Source of the DNA: Dokdonella_A sp966248875
GTDB taxonomy: Bacteria; Pseudomonadota; Gammaproteobacteria; Xanthomonadales; Rhodanobacteraceae
Reading direction: 5' to 3'
DNA: 64,000 nt
Assembly (NCBI GenBank): GCA_966248875.1
Contig: CBINBI010000008.1
Coordinates: 1-64,000 of the forward strand
Position numbers and translations under genes: made by a program. Below are positions 36,470 through 45,525 of this stretch, one piece after another; position 1 is the stretch's first letter; every line of letters starts with the position of its first letter. The notes under the pieces were generated by a model, which had not been told where the DNA came from, did no database searches, and was given only the letters and a program-made list of their open reading frames with translations.

Positions 36470-37381
36470 ATGGACAAGCTGCAAGCGATGCACTTGTTCA
36501 CTCGCGTCGTCGACACCGGCAGCTTCACCGCCGCGGCCGAGCAGATGGGCATATCACGCGCGCTCGCCAGCAAGCTGATCCAGAACCTCGAAGACAACCT
36601 CGGCGTGCGCCTCCTCAACCGCACCACGCGAAGGCTGAGTCTCACCGAATCCGGGCAGAACTATTACCAGCGCGTCAGCGACGTGCTGGCGCGCCTCGCC
36701 GAAGCGGAAGCCGAGGCGACCGAGCTGCAGGTCGATCCGCGCGGGCGGCTGCGCGTCAGTGCGCCGATTCCGTTTTCGACCGTGCATCTCGCGCCCGCGC
36801 TGGCCGAGTTCCAGCGGCTGCACCCGCGCGTGGAGCTCGATCTCAACCTCAACGACCGGCGCGTCGATCTGGTCGAAGAAGGCTTCGATCTCGCGATCCG
36901 CATCTCGCAGCTCGCCGATTCCACGCTGATGGCGCGCAAGCTCGCGCCGTGCCGCATGGTCGCGGTCGCCTCGCCCGCCTATCTCGCCGCGCATGGCGAG
37001 CCGGACGCGCCGACCGATCTCGCGCGCCACGAATGCCTGCGTTACACGCTGACGCCGAACAGCGAAACCTGGGAATTCGAGCGCGACGGCACGACGGCTT
37101 CGGTGCCCGCGCACGCGCGGCTCGCCGTCAACAACGGCGACTACATCGCCGCCGCGGCGGCCGCGGGCGTCGGCATTGCGCGGCTGCCGACGTTCATCGT
37201 CGCCGACCATCTGCGCGCCGGGCGCCTGCGCCGCATCCTGACGCAGTGGACGCTGCCGTCGCTCGCGGTCTACGCCGTCTATCCGCACACGCGCACGCTG
37301 CCGGCGAAGACGCGGCGGCTGATCGATTTTCTCGTGGAGAAGTTCGGCCCCGAGCCTTACTGGGATCGCGACCTGCCGTAG
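36470..37381 (+). CDS. LysR family transcriptional regulator
   Basis: A 303-residue LTTR: the N-terminal helix-turn-helix (FTRVVDTGSFTAAAEQMGISRALASKLIQNLE) and a substrate-binding domain starting PRGRLRVSAPIPFSTVHLAP, of the DmlR/YhjC-like subtype common beside oxidoreductase genes. It follows arsC by 12 bases, so it may be co-transcribed. Its target is not evident. Confidence 0.95.
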   Translation: MDKLQAMHLFTRVVDTGSFTAAAEQMGISRALASKLIQNLEDNLGVRLLNRTTRRLSLTESGQNYYQRVSDVLARLAEAEAEATELQVDPRGRLRVSAPIPFSTVHLAPALAEFQRLHPRVELDLNLNDRRVDLVEEGFDLAIRISQLADSTLMARKLAPCRMVAVASPAYLAAHGEPDAPTDLARHECLRYTLTPNSETWEFERDGTTASVPAHARLAVNNGDYIAAAAAAGVGIARLPTFIVADHLRAGRLRRILTQWTLPSLAVYAVYPHTRTLPAKTRRLIDFLVEKFGPEPYWDRDLP

Positions 37382-37397
37382 CGGGAAAGCCGGCGAG

Positions 37398-38201
37398 CTA
37401 CGTGCGGATCTCGAACTCGTCCGCGTCCATCCATGCCGGAAAGCGCTCGCGGTGCGCAGCGAGCGCAGCGGGATCGAGCGTCACGGTGACGACCTGCTCC
37501 TGCGCGCCGAGCTCGACGAGCGGCTGGCCCAGGAAGTCGAAGGCGCCGCTGTCGCCGGCGTAGGGAAGATCGTTGCCGTCAACGCCGACGCGGTTGACGC
37601 CGACGCAATAGGCGAGATTCTCGATCGCGCGCGCGCGCAGCAGCGTGCGCCACGCGTCGCGGCGCGCGCTCGGCCAGTTCGCGACGACCACGAGAAGGTC
37701 GTAGTCGAACTGCTTCGCCCCGCGGTCGTAGCGATTGCGCAGCCAGACCGGAAACCGGAGGTCGTAGCAGACCTGCGGGCACACGCGCCAGCCCTGGAGC
37801 TCGACGATCAGGCGCGCATCGCCGCCGCCGTAGCGCTCGTGCTCCTTCGCCATGCGGAACAGATGGCGCTTGTCGTAGACCGCATGCCGGCCGTCGGGCG
37901 GCATCCAGACGAGTCGGTTGACGCAGCGATCGCCCTCGCGCATCACGAGGCTGCCGGTGATCGTGGCACCGACTTCGGCGGCCAGCGCGCGGAGCCACGC
38001 CATGCCCGTACCGTCCATCGTCTCGGCGTTGCCGAGCGTTTCGTTTGTGAAACCGGACAGGAACGTCTCGGGCAGGACGATGAGATCGCTCAGGCCCTTC
38101 ACCGAGCGCACGAGTGCACCGTAATAGTAACGATTCGCGTCGGCGTCATGCCAGCGCGTGGCGCCCTGGATCAGCGAAACACGGAGCGGGTGCATCGTCA
38201 T
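37398..38201 (-). CDS. Nitrilase-superfamily amidohydrolase (omega-amidase-like)
   Basis: A 267-residue C-N hydrolase with the Glu-Lys-Cys triad: Glu in IVLPETFLSGF, Lys in VYDKRHLFRMAKE, Cys in WRVCPQVCYDLRFPVWLRNR. RAIENLAYCVGVNRVGVDG is another family block. It probably converts an omega-keto-acid amide (as YafV/Nit2) and stands next to the aminotransferase, consistent with methionine salvage. The start could be 38201 or 38195. Confidence 0.92.
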   Translation of the reverse strand: MTMHPLRVSLIQGATRWHDADANRYYYGALVRSVKGLSDLIVLPETFLSGFTNETLGNAETMDGTGMAWLRALAAEVGATITGSLVMREGDRCVNRLVWMPPDGRHAVYDKRHLFRMAKEHERYGGGDARLIVELQGWRVCPQVCYDLRFPVWLRNRYDRGAKQFDYDLLVVVANWPSARRDAWRTLLRARAIENLAYCVGVNRVGVDGNDLPYAGDSGAFDFLGQPLVELGAQEQVVTVTLDPAALAAHRERFPAWMDADEFEIRT

Positions 38202-38217
38202 ATCGTGTGCGTGCCGT

Positions 38218-39366
38218 TCACAGCGCGCGCAGGCGTCGCGCGGCCTCTTCGAGCGTTGCCTCGCTCTTGGCGAAGCAGAAGCGGATCAGGCGCTGGTCCG
38301 CCGGCGGCGACTCGTAGAACGCCGACAGCGGAATCGCCGCAACGCCGGCTTCCCTTGCCAGCCATTCGCAGAACGCGAGGTCGTCGCGTCCGTCGAGCGC
38401 CGAATAGTCGACCACCTGGAAATACGCCCCGCCGACGGGAAGCGGACGGAATTTCGAGCCGGCCAGAAGCTCGCGGAACCTGTCGCGCTTGGCCTGATAG
38501 AACGCGGGAAGATCGAGATAGTGCTGCGGGTCCTTCTCCAGGATCTCGGCGAACGCCCACTGCGCCGGCGTGAACGTGCAGAACGTGAGGTACTGGTGCA
38601 CCTTGCGGAACTCGGCGGAGAGCGCACGCGGCGCGATCGCGTAGCCGACCTTCCAGCCGGTGCAGTGATAGGTCTTGCCGAACGAGGAGACGACGAAGCT
38701 CCGCTCGGCGAGCTCGGCGTGGCGCAGCACGCTCTGGTGCGGCTGGCCGTCGAACACGATGTGCTCGTAGACCTCGTCGGACAGCACGAAAATTCCCCGC
38801 TCGCGCGTGACCTCGGCCAGCGCCTCGAGATCGGCCGGCGTGAACACGGCCCCGCACGGATTGTGCGGCGAGTTGACCACGATCATGCGCGTCTTCGCCG
38901 TGACGGCATCGCGGACTCGCTGCCAGTCCGGCGAAAAGTCGCGTGGATCGAGCGGCACGTGCACCGCGCGGCCGCCGTTGAGCTCGATCGCCGGCTCGTA
39001 GCTGTCGTAGCAGGGATCCAGCACGATGACCTCGTCGCCGGGCCGCACGACGGCTGCGATCGCCGCGAACAGCGCCTCGGTGGCGCCGGAGGTCACCGTG
39101 ATCTCGGTGTCCGGATTCACCTTGCGGCCGTACATGGCTTCGGTCTTGCGCGCGATCTGCTCGCGCAGCACGGGCAGGCCGGCCATCGGCGCGTATTGGT
39201 TGCGGCCGGCGTTCATCGCCGCCGCGAGCGCGTCTCGCATCGCCTGCGGGCCGTCGAAATCCGGGAACCCCTGGCCGAGGTTCACCGCCTTGTGCTCCAG
39301 CGCGAGTTGGCTCATGACGGTGAAGATCGTCGTGCCGACTTTCGGCAGCTTGGTTTCTATCTGCAT
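38218..39366 (-). CDS. Methionine aminotransferase (YbdL-like)
   Basis: A 382-residue class I/II aminotransferase: NLGQGFPDFDGP, YDSYEPAIELNGGRAV, the PLP lysine in SSFGKTYHCTGWKVGY and SPHNPCGAVF. This pattern matches YbdL/MtnE-type enzymes, which use 2-oxo-4-methylthiobutanoate in the methionine salvage pathway. The gene stop lies 16 bases upstream of the amidase ATG in the same direction; a paired transaminase-amidase salvage step is likely. Confidence 0.9.
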   Translation of the reverse strand: MQIETKLPKVGTTIFTVMSQLALEHKAVNLGQGFPDFDGPQAMRDALAAAMNAGRNQYAPMAGLPVLREQIARKTEAMYGRKVNPDTEITVTSGATEALFAAIAAVVRPGDEVIVLDPCYDSYEPAIELNGGRAVHVPLDPRDFSPDWQRVRDAVTAKTRMIVVNSPHNPCGAVFTPADLEALAEVTRERGIFVLSDEVYEHIVFDGQPHQSVLRHAELAERSFVVSSFGKTYHCTGWKVGYAIAPRALSAEFRKVHQYLTFCTFTPAQWAFAEILEKDPQHYLDLPAFYQAKRDRFRELLAGSKFRPLPVGGAYFQVVDYSALDGRDDLAFCEWLAREAGVAAIPLSAFYESPPADQRLIRFCFAKSEATLEEAARRLRAL

Positions 39367-39437
39367 GTCGGTTCTGTTTGGACGGCCAAAGCGCCGCACG
39401 GCGTTCGATGGTAGCACGCGCAACGCACAACCCGACC

Positions 39438-39469
39438 GTCATTCCGGCCCAAGGCGGAATCCATTTTTG
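39438..39469. repeat. Short palindromic intergenic repeat (GTCATTCCGG type)
   Basis: GTCATTCCGG and CGGAATCCATTTTT flank an eight-base spacer, with ATTCCG/CGGAAT as the inverted core. It resembles the common proteobacterial element that reads GTCATTCCCGC...GCGGGAATCC. It lies between two same-strand genes and does not overlap either. Confidence 0.65.
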
Positions 39470-39484
39470 CCTTCGTGCAACTGG

Positions 39485-39513
39485 AAAAAAGCGCCCCGCC
39501 TTTGCCGGGACGC
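39485..39513 (-). terminator. Rho-independent terminator of htpG
   Basis: An 8-bp stem with one G-U pair (GCGTCCCG/CGGGGCGC on the minus strand), a seven-base loop and a six-T tail (A run at 39485-39490). It lies just downstream of the htpG stop at 39524. Confidence 0.8.
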
Positions 39514-39523
39514 CGGTCGATTA

Positions 39524-41395
39524 TCATGCGTTGATCAGCCGATTGACGCGCGCGACGAACGCGGCAGGATCCTCGAGCTGGTCGCCGGCCGCCAGCCGCG
39601 CCTCGTCGAGCAGCAGCAGGCCGAGGTCCTCGCTGCGCGCCTTGTCGGCCTCGTTCTCGATGCGCTGCACGAGCGGGTGCCGCGGGTTGATTTCGAGCAC
39701 CGGCGGCGAGGCAGGCACGTCGTGTCCGGCTTCGCGCAGCAGCCGCTGCATGTGCAGTGCCATGTCGTGCTCGCCGAGCACGAGACACGACGGCGAGTCG
39801 GTTAGGCGGTGGCTGACGCGCACATCGCCGACGCGCTTGCCGAGCAGCTCCTTGAGCTTGCCGACGACCGTGGCGGCGGCCTGTTCGACTTCCTTGCGCT
39901 GCTCGGCCTCGGCAGCATCTGGCGTGACATCGAGATCGCCCTTGGCCGCGTTGCGCAGCTTCTTGCCGGCGAACTCGCCGAGATAACCGATCATCCATTC
40001 GTCGATACGGTCGGAGAGCAGCAGGACTTCGATCCCGCGCGCCTTCAGCGCCTCGATCTGCGGGCTGGAGCGCGCCGCCGCGTGCGAATCGGCGGTGATG
40101 TACCAGATCACGTCCTGCCCCACCGCCATGCGCGAGACATAGTCGTCCAGCGAAACGGTCTTCGCCGCGTCCTCGGATTTCGTCGAGGCGAAGCGCAGCA
40201 GTCTGGCGATGCGCTCGCGGTTGGCGTGATCCTCCGCGATGCCTTCCTTCAGCACATTGCCGAACGCGTCGGTGAACTTGCGGAACTTCTCGGGCTCGTC
40301 GCGTGCGATCTTCTCCAAAAGGTCGAGCACGCGCTTGACGCAGGCGCTGCGGATCTGCCCGAGCAGGCGGTTTTCCTGCAGGATCTCGCGGCTGACGTTG
40401 AGCGGCAGGTCGTCCGAATCGACCACGCCGCGCACGAAACGGAGATACGCCGGCAGGAGCTGCTCGCTCGCGTCCATGATGAAGACGCGGCGGATGTAGA
40501 GCTTGAGGCCCTTGCGCTCGTCGCGGCCGGTGAACAGCGCGTCGAACGGCGGCTTCTCCGGCACGTAGAGCAGCAGCGTGTAGCTCTGCGCGCCCTCGAC
40601 CCGGTTGTGCGTCCAGGCCAGCGCCTCGTTGAAGTCGTGCGAGATCGACTTGTAGAAGGACTGGTATTCCTCGTCCTTGAGCTCGCCCTTCGGGCGCGTC
40701 CACAAGGCGGATGCGTGATTGACCGTCTCCAGCTCGTCGCCCGGCTTGCCGTCCTTCTGTTTCGGCAGGCGGATCGGAAACGCGACGTGATCGGAGTAGC
40801 GCGTGACGAGCTCGCGCAGCTTCCAGAAATCGAGAAATTCCGTCTCGTCGTCCTTGAGGTGCAGCGTCACGGCGGTTCCGCGCGAAGGCACGTCGACGGC
40901 CTCGAGCGTGTACTCGCCCGCGCCGTCAGATTGCCAGCGCACGCCCTCGCCCGCCGCGGCGCCGGCCTTGCGCGTCACCAGGGTCACGCGGTCGGCGACG
41001 ATGAACGCGGAATAGAACCCGACGCCGAACTGGCCGATCAGCTGCGTGTCCTTGCGCGCATCGCCGGACAGCGATTCGAGGAAGCGCCGCGTGCCGGAGC
41101 GCGCGATCGTGCCGATGTTCTCGACGACTGCGTCGCGGCTCATGCCGATGCCGTTGTCGCGCACGGTCAGCGTGCGCGCGTCCTTGTCGAACGTGATCTC
41201 GATGCGGAGCTCGGCGTCCTCGGTCGTGAGCGAAGGATCGGACAACGCGGCGAAGCGCAGCTTGTCGCAGGCGTCGGATGCGTTCGAGATCAGCTCGCGC
41301 AGGAAGATCTCCTTGTGCGAGTACAGCGAATGGGTGACCAGGTGCAGGACCTGAGCGACCTCGGCCTCGAAGGCGCGGGTTTCAGTGGACGTCAT
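39524..41395 (-). CDS. htpG: Hsp90-type chaperone HtpG
   Basis: A 623-residue protein with the GHKL ATPase motifs (ELISNASDACDKLRF, VRDNGIGM, GTIARSGTRRF, LIGQFGVGFYSAF) followed by the middle domain (DLPLNVSREILQENRLLGQI) and the C-terminal dimerisation domain. It is a cytosolic dimeric chaperone that folds client proteins with ATP. The start at 41395 follows GGAGG by five bases; a much longer open frame upstream is a shadow of the divergent propeller gene. No clear sigma-32 promoter was found. Confidence 0.97.
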   Translation of the reverse strand: MTSTETRAFEAEVAQVLHLVTHSLYSHKEIFLRELISNASDACDKLRFAALSDPSLTTEDAELRIEITFDKDARTLTVRDNGIGMSRDAVVENIGTIARSGTRRFLESLSGDARKDTQLIGQFGVGFYSAFIVADRVTLVTRKAGAAAGEGVRWQSDGAGEYTLEAVDVPSRGTAVTLHLKDDETEFLDFWKLRELVTRYSDHVAFPIRLPKQKDGKPGDELETVNHASALWTRPKGELKDEEYQSFYKSISHDFNEALAWTHNRVEGAQSYTLLLYVPEKPPFDALFTGRDERKGLKLYIRRVFIMDASEQLLPAYLRFVRGVVDSDDLPLNVSREILQENRLLGQIRSACVKRVLDLLEKIARDEPEKFRKFTDAFGNVLKEGIAEDHANRERIARLLRFASTKSEDAAKTVSLDDYVSRMAVGQDVIWYITADSHAAARSSPQIEALKARGIEVLLLSDRIDEWMIGYLGEFAGKKLRNAAKGDLDVTPDAAEAEQRKEVEQAAATVVGKLKELLGKRVGDVRVSHRLTDSPSCLVLGEHDMALHMQRLLREAGHDVPASPPVLEINPRHPLVQRIENEADKARSEDLGLLLLDEARLAAGDQLEDPAAFVARVNRLINA

Positions 41396-41551
41396 GAACA
41401 CCTCCGCGATGCTGGAATTCCGCGCCGGATATCGGGTGTGTGGCGGCGAAATCCAACATCCCGCCCCTGCCGAACGGCACAAGGCCGGCGCGCGAAAACA
41501 GGTATCGTAGCGCAGGCCGGACAGGGGCCGGCGTGAGCTTGGGGATTGCAA

Positions 41552-43891
41552 ATGGCATACGCGAGAGTTCGTCATTTCAGCAGCGCGCTGGCTGTCACGC
41601 TGCTCTTCGGCACGGCTGGGGCCGCTGACCTGCCTCTGCCGATGCAGGTCGACAAGTCGGGCGGCGAGGACGAGGCCATCCGCCAGCGCATCGAGTGGTT
41701 CGAGCGCACGCGCGGGCTCGACGAGCACCCGGAGGCGCGAGCGCAGCGCGCACGCGAGGTCACGCGCCTGCGCCGGCAGGTCGCGTCCGGCGTGCCGGCG
41801 CTGCTCGCCGAGAAATCCTGGCAGCCGCTCGGTCCCGAAGGTATGACGATGCTGGACTGGAACATGGGCCGGGTCATCGGCCGTGTCACGGCGCTTGCGG
41901 TCGATCCGAACGACGAGACGCACATGTTTCTCGGCGCCGCGGCCGGCGGCCTGTGGAAAACCACCGACGGCGGCGAGAGCTGGACGCAGTTGTTCGACAC
42001 GATCGGCACCGAGAGCATCGGCTCGATCCTCATCGAAGACGGCAACCCCGACCACGTCTGGGTCGGCACGGGCGAGGCATTCGCCGGCTGCCTCGACTAT
42101 TTCGGCATGGGACTCTTCTACTCGGCCGACGGCGGGCAGACCTTCGAGCCGCGCAACGGCAGCGGCGACACGGCCATGCCGCTGTCGTTCGTCACCGCGC
42201 TGGCGCAATCGCCCGCCGATCCGCAGGTGCTGCTCGCCGGCGGCCAGGGCCATTGCAACGAGAACGGGTCGTCCACCGGCGGCGGCCTCTATCGCACCGC
42301 CGACGGCGGGGCGACCTGGACAGAGGTGCTGAGCTCGAGCGGCGCGCGCGACATCCTCTTCGATCCCGCCGATCCGAACGTCGTGTATGCGCAGGCGCGC
42401 CTGAAAGGCATCTACAAGTCCACCGACGGCGGCGTCAACTGGACGCGCCTCGAGAACAACCTGCCGATCAATGCAGGGGCGGCCTATGGACGGCTCGCGA
42501 TGGCGCCGAGCAATTCCTCGATCCTGTACGCGCTGCTAGGCCCGTCCAACGGCTCGTCGCTGAAGCTCTATCGCAGCGACAACGCCGGCGACGACTGGAC
42601 GCTCGTCAACGGCAACGCCTGCGAAGGCCAGTGCTATTACAACCTGACGCTCGACGTGCACCCGACCGACCCTGACCGCCTGCTCGTCGGCACGATCCGT
42701 CCCGCGCTCTCGATCAACGGCGGCACCACGCTGACGATCCTCACCAACGGCTGGGGTCCGCAGCAGGCCGTGCACCAGGACACGCACATCGTGCGTTTCT
42801 CGCGCAACGACGGCAACCGGTTCTGGGTCGGCAGCGACGGCGGCCTGTGGCGCAGCGACGACGGCGGCGGCACGTTCGTCAATCTCAACGCGAACCTCGA
42901 GATCACGCAGTTCTACGACATCGCGCTCGATCCCACCGATCCCAGCCGCGTCTACGGCGGAGCGCAGGACAACTCATCCTCGCGCCGCGCGGGCGAGCAG
43001 CTCTGGGACGTCACCGAGGTCACTGGCGACGGCTTCATGAACGCCGTCGACGCGCACGACCCCAACCGCGTCTTCCAGACCAGCTATCCGAACAACGGCG
43101 CGATGGTCATCCTGTCGACGCACCGCGGAGAGCCGGACACGTTCGGCTGGGTCAGCCATGCGGGCCAGAACGCTTCCGAGCCGTTTCCGTGGGTGACGCC
43201 GCTCGTCACGGGAGCAGGCTCCGTCTTCGTCGGCTCCAACCGCGTCTATCGCGCGACGATCGTCGACAATCCCGGCGCCTACAGCTGGACGGCCGCGTCG
43301 GACAACCTCACCGGCAACGACTCGGCCTCGATCAGCGTCCTCAGCGTCGCCGAGAACGCCGAGGACGGCACGCTGCGCATGTACGCCGGAACCTCGAACG
43401 GCAAGATCGCGACCACCGCGGACGCGCTCGCGGCAACGCCGGAATGGATCGACCTCACCGGCAGCTATCCCGGCGGCAACGTTTCCGACATCGCCATTGA
43501 TCCCGGCGATCTCACGCGCGTGTTCGTGACACGCAGCGTGTTCGCCGAGCCGCACCTGCTCCGCTCCACCGGCGGCGGCGACTGGGAACCCGTCGGCATC
43601 GGCCTCCCGATCATCCCTGCGAACAGCGTCGTGGTCGATCCGATCGACAGCCAGCGAATCTTCGTCGGCACCGACATCGGCGTTTACGAGAGCATCGACG
43701 GCGGCGAGACTTTTGCGCCGTTCATGACCGGCATGCCGCTCGGCATGGTCGTCACCGACCTCGAAATCGCCGCCGAGCCGCACACGCTCGTCGCTGCGAC
43801 GTACGGACGCGGCGCGTGGACGATCGCGCTCGAAACTCCCGTGCTCGATCGGATCTTCGGCGACGGCTTCGAATTGCCGGAGACGCCGTAG
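41552..43891 (+). CDS. Large exported beta-propeller (VPS10/BNR-like) protein with tail motif
   Basis: A 779-residue protein with a signal peptide (to TAGAA) and a long series of BNR/sortilin-type blades: GLWKTTDGGESWTQL, GLFYSADGGQTFEP, GLYRTADGGATWTEV, GIYKSTDGGVNWTR, YRSDNAGDDWTLV, LWRSDDGGGTFVN, and later LLRSTGGGDWEPV and YESIDGGETFAPF. These Asp-box blades occur in sialidases and in photosystem/Vps10-type proteins; no sialidase catalytic residues are visible. The C-terminus ends LDRIFGDGFELPETP, sharing a tail with two other exported proteins here. The start ATG 41552 follows GGGGATT. Confidence 0.88.
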   Translation: MAYARVRHFSSALAVTLLFGTAGAADLPLPMQVDKSGGEDEAIRQRIEWFERTRGLDEHPEARAQRAREVTRLRRQVASGVPALLAEKSWQPLGPEGMTMLDWNMGRVIGRVTALAVDPNDETHMFLGAAAGGLWKTTDGGESWTQLFDTIGTESIGSILIEDGNPDHVWVGTGEAFAGCLDYFGMGLFYSADGGQTFEPRNGSGDTAMPLSFVTALAQSPADPQVLLAGGQGHCNENGSSTGGGLYRTADGGATWTEVLSSSGARDILFDPADPNVVYAQARLKGIYKSTDGGVNWTRLENNLPINAGAAYGRLAMAPSNSSILYALLGPSNGSSLKLYRSDNAGDDWTLVNGNACEGQCYYNLTLDVHPTDPDRLLVGTIRPALSINGGTTLTILTNGWGPQQAVHQDTHIVRFSRNDGNRFWVGSDGGLWRSDDGGGTFVNLNANLEITQFYDIALDPTDPSRVYGGAQDNSSSRRAGEQLWDVTEVTGDGFMNAVDAHDPNRVFQTSYPNNGAMVILSTHRGEPDTFGWVSHAGQNASEPFPWVTPLVTGAGSVFVGSNRVYRATIVDNPGAYSWTAASDNLTGNDSASISVLSVAENAEDGTLRMYAGTSNGKIATTADALAATPEWIDLTGSYPGGNVSDIAIDPGDLTRVFVTRSVFAEPHLLRSTGGGDWEPVGIGLPIIPANSVVVDPIDSQRIFVGTDIGVYESIDGGETFAPFMTGMPLGMVVTDLEIAAEPHTLVAATYGRGAWTIALETPVLDRIFGDGFELPETP

Positions 43892-43924
43892 CGCGGTGGT
43901 CGTACCCGGCGCCGCGTTCCGAGT

Positions 43925-43960
43925 GCCCTCACCCTGCCCTTTCCCGCAAGCAGGAGAGGG
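43925..43960. repeat. Short palindromic intergenic repeat (CCCTCACCCTGCCC type)
   Basis: CCCTCACCCTGCCC is followed by an inverted pair, CCCTTTCC and GGAGAGGG, around CGCAAGCA. It resembles the dispersed element seen in many proteobacteria that reads CCCTCTCCCgcaagcGGGAGAGGG. It lies in the gap between the propeller gene and the rplS terminator, where I see no coding sequence. Confidence 0.55.
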
Positions 43961-44123
43961 GAAACTCACGATCGCGCGAGTTCCGCCGCTCACGAGAACC
44001 CCATTTCGGAGCGTGCTTCATTTGAAAAATGCGGCCAGGATGGCCGCTTCTGGACCATCCGACGCTGCCACGCCCTCGGTAACAAACGCGACGAATACCG
44101 AAGCAGCGATTCAGGACGAATCG

Positions 44124-44160
44124 CAAAAATAACGAAGCGGCCGTCGTTGCCGACGGCCGC
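44124..44160 (-). terminator. Rho-independent terminator of the rpsP-rplS operon
   Basis: A perfect 10-bp stem (GCGGCCGTCG at 44137-44146 and its complement at 44151-44160), a four-base loop and TTCGTTATTTTT on the minus strand. It lies 94 bases downstream of the rplS stop at 44254. Confidence 0.88.
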
Positions 44161-44253
44161 CCCGGACGAGGAGCAAAAGACGCGACTCGATTGCTCCAAG
44201 ACGAATCTTTCGCCGGCGCCGCTCCGTGCAGGACGAAGCGACCCGGTTTTGAA

Positions 44254-44628
44254 TCAACCCGCTTCGCTATCGGTGCTCGCGGCGCCGAGGTTTTCCTTGA
44301 TGCGCGCCTTCTTGCCTTCGAGGCCGCGCAGGTAATAGAGCTTCGCGCCGCGCACCTTGCCGCGGCGCTTGACCACGACCGAATCGATCGCAGGGCTGTG
44401 CGACTGGAACACGCGCTCGACGCCGGTGCCGTGCGAGATCTTGCGCACGGTGAACGCCGAGTTGAGGCCCGCGTTCTTGCGCGCGATGACGACGCCTTCG
44501 TAGGCCTGCACGCGCTCGCGATTGCCTTCCTTGACCTTGACGTTGACGATCACCGTGTCGCCGGGGCTGAACTCCGGCAGCTTGCGGGTCATCTGCGCGG
44601 CTTCGAACTGCTGAATGAGATTGCTCAT
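44254..44628 (-). CDS. rplS: 50S ribosomal protein L19
   Basis: A 124-residue protein beginning MSNLIQQFEAAQMTRKLPEF, with FSPGDTVIVNVKVKEGNRER and QAYEGVVIARKNAGLNSAFTVRK, then GVERVFQSHSPAIDSV and RRGKVRGAKLYYLRGLEGKKARIKE, the full L19 pattern at the bridge between subunits. It is the last gene of the rpsP-rimM-trmD-rplS operon, 45 bases after trmD. Confidence 0.98.
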   Translation of the reverse strand: MSNLIQQFEAAQMTRKLPEFSPGDTVIVNVKVKEGNRERVQAYEGVVIARKNAGLNSAFTVRKISHGTGVERVFQSHSPAIDSVVVKRRGKVRGAKLYYLRGLEGKKARIKENLGAASTDSEAG

Positions 44629-44673
44629 GACGCTCACCAATTAAGAATCCTGTGTCTTCGCTCGCAGGCCGCG

Positions 44674-45444
44674 CTAGCAAGCCTGATCCTTCCTGTCCGC
44701 CCGCAGAGCCTCGAAATACTCGCGGCGAAATTCATCCAGCAGCGCGCGCGCTTCCTTGTCTGCTTCGACGTGCGCCAGCAGGTCCGGCCGCCGCAGCCAC
44801 GTCCTGCCCAGCGACTGCTTCCGGCGCCAGCGTCGGATCGCCGCGTGATCGCCCGAAAGCAGCACCGCCGGCACCTCGCCCCAGGCGTCGCGCTCGGGAC
44901 GCGTGTAGTGCGGACAATCGAGCAGCCCGTCCGAGAACGAGTCCTGCTCGGCCGACTCCGCGTCGTTGAGCGCGCCTTCCTGCAGGCGCCCGACCGCGTC
45001 GATCACGATCGCCGCCGCCAGCTCGCCGCCGGAGATCACGTAGTCGCCGATCGAGATTTCCTCGTCGACCGCGTGCTCCAGGAAGCGCTCGTCGATGCCT
45101 TCGTACCGGCCGCACAGAAGGAGCAGCTTCTCCCTCCGTGCGAGCTCTTCCACTTTCCGTTGCGTGAGCCGCGCTCCCTGCGGGCTCAGGTAAATCGCTT
45201 TTTCCGGACCACCCGCCGCGCGCACCGCATCCAGCGCACGCCTGAGCGGGTCGATCATCATCACCATCCCGGGACCGCCGCCGTACGGCCGCTCGTCGGC
45301 CGACCGGTAGTTGTCCTGGTCGAAATCGCGCGGGTTCCACGTCGCGATCTCGATCAGTCCTCGCGCCTTCGCGCGTCCGACCACGCCGAGCTCGGCCGCG
45401 GTGCGGATGAAATCCGGAAACAGCGTGATGACGTCGATGCGCAT
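44674..45444 (-). CDS. trmD: tRNA (guanine-N1)-methyltransferase TrmD
   Basis: A 256-residue SPOUT-fold enzyme: MRIDVITLFPDF, SADERPYGGGPGMVMMIDPL, SPQGARLTQRKVEELA, LCGRYEGIDERFLEH and SIGDYVISGGELAAAI, which form the trefoil-knot S-adenosylmethionine site and the active region. It methylates G37 of tRNAs and prevents frameshifting. It is the third gene of the operon, 81 bases downstream of rimM. Confidence 0.98.
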   Translation of the reverse strand: MRIDVITLFPDFIRTAAELGVVGRAKARGLIEIATWNPRDFDQDNYRSADERPYGGGPGMVMMIDPLRRALDAVRAAGGPEKAIYLSPQGARLTQRKVEELARREKLLLLCGRYEGIDERFLEHAVDEEISIGDYVISGGELAAAIVIDAVGRLQEGALNDAESAEQDSFSDGLLDCPHYTRPERDAWGEVPAVLLSGDHAAIRRWRRKQSLGRTWLRRPDLLAHVEADKEARALLDEFRREYFEALRADRKDQAC

Positions 45445-45525
45445 CGCGCGGCTCCGTTGTTCGTGCATTCGTCCATGAACGCGAGGATCAAGCAGCGGGC
45501 GTCCTGCCCGCACTTCTCAATAACT

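Noticed and set aside
41396..41551. Sigma-32 heat-shock promoter for htpG
   Set aside because: No pair resembling CTTGAA and CCCCAT at a suitable spacing was found by eye.
41396..42253. Open minus-strand frame of about 285 codons running from the htpG start into the propeller gene
   Set aside because: It has no ribosome site, continues upstream of a well-supported htpG start, and lies antisense to a clear gene. GC-rich codon bias leaves such frames open by chance.
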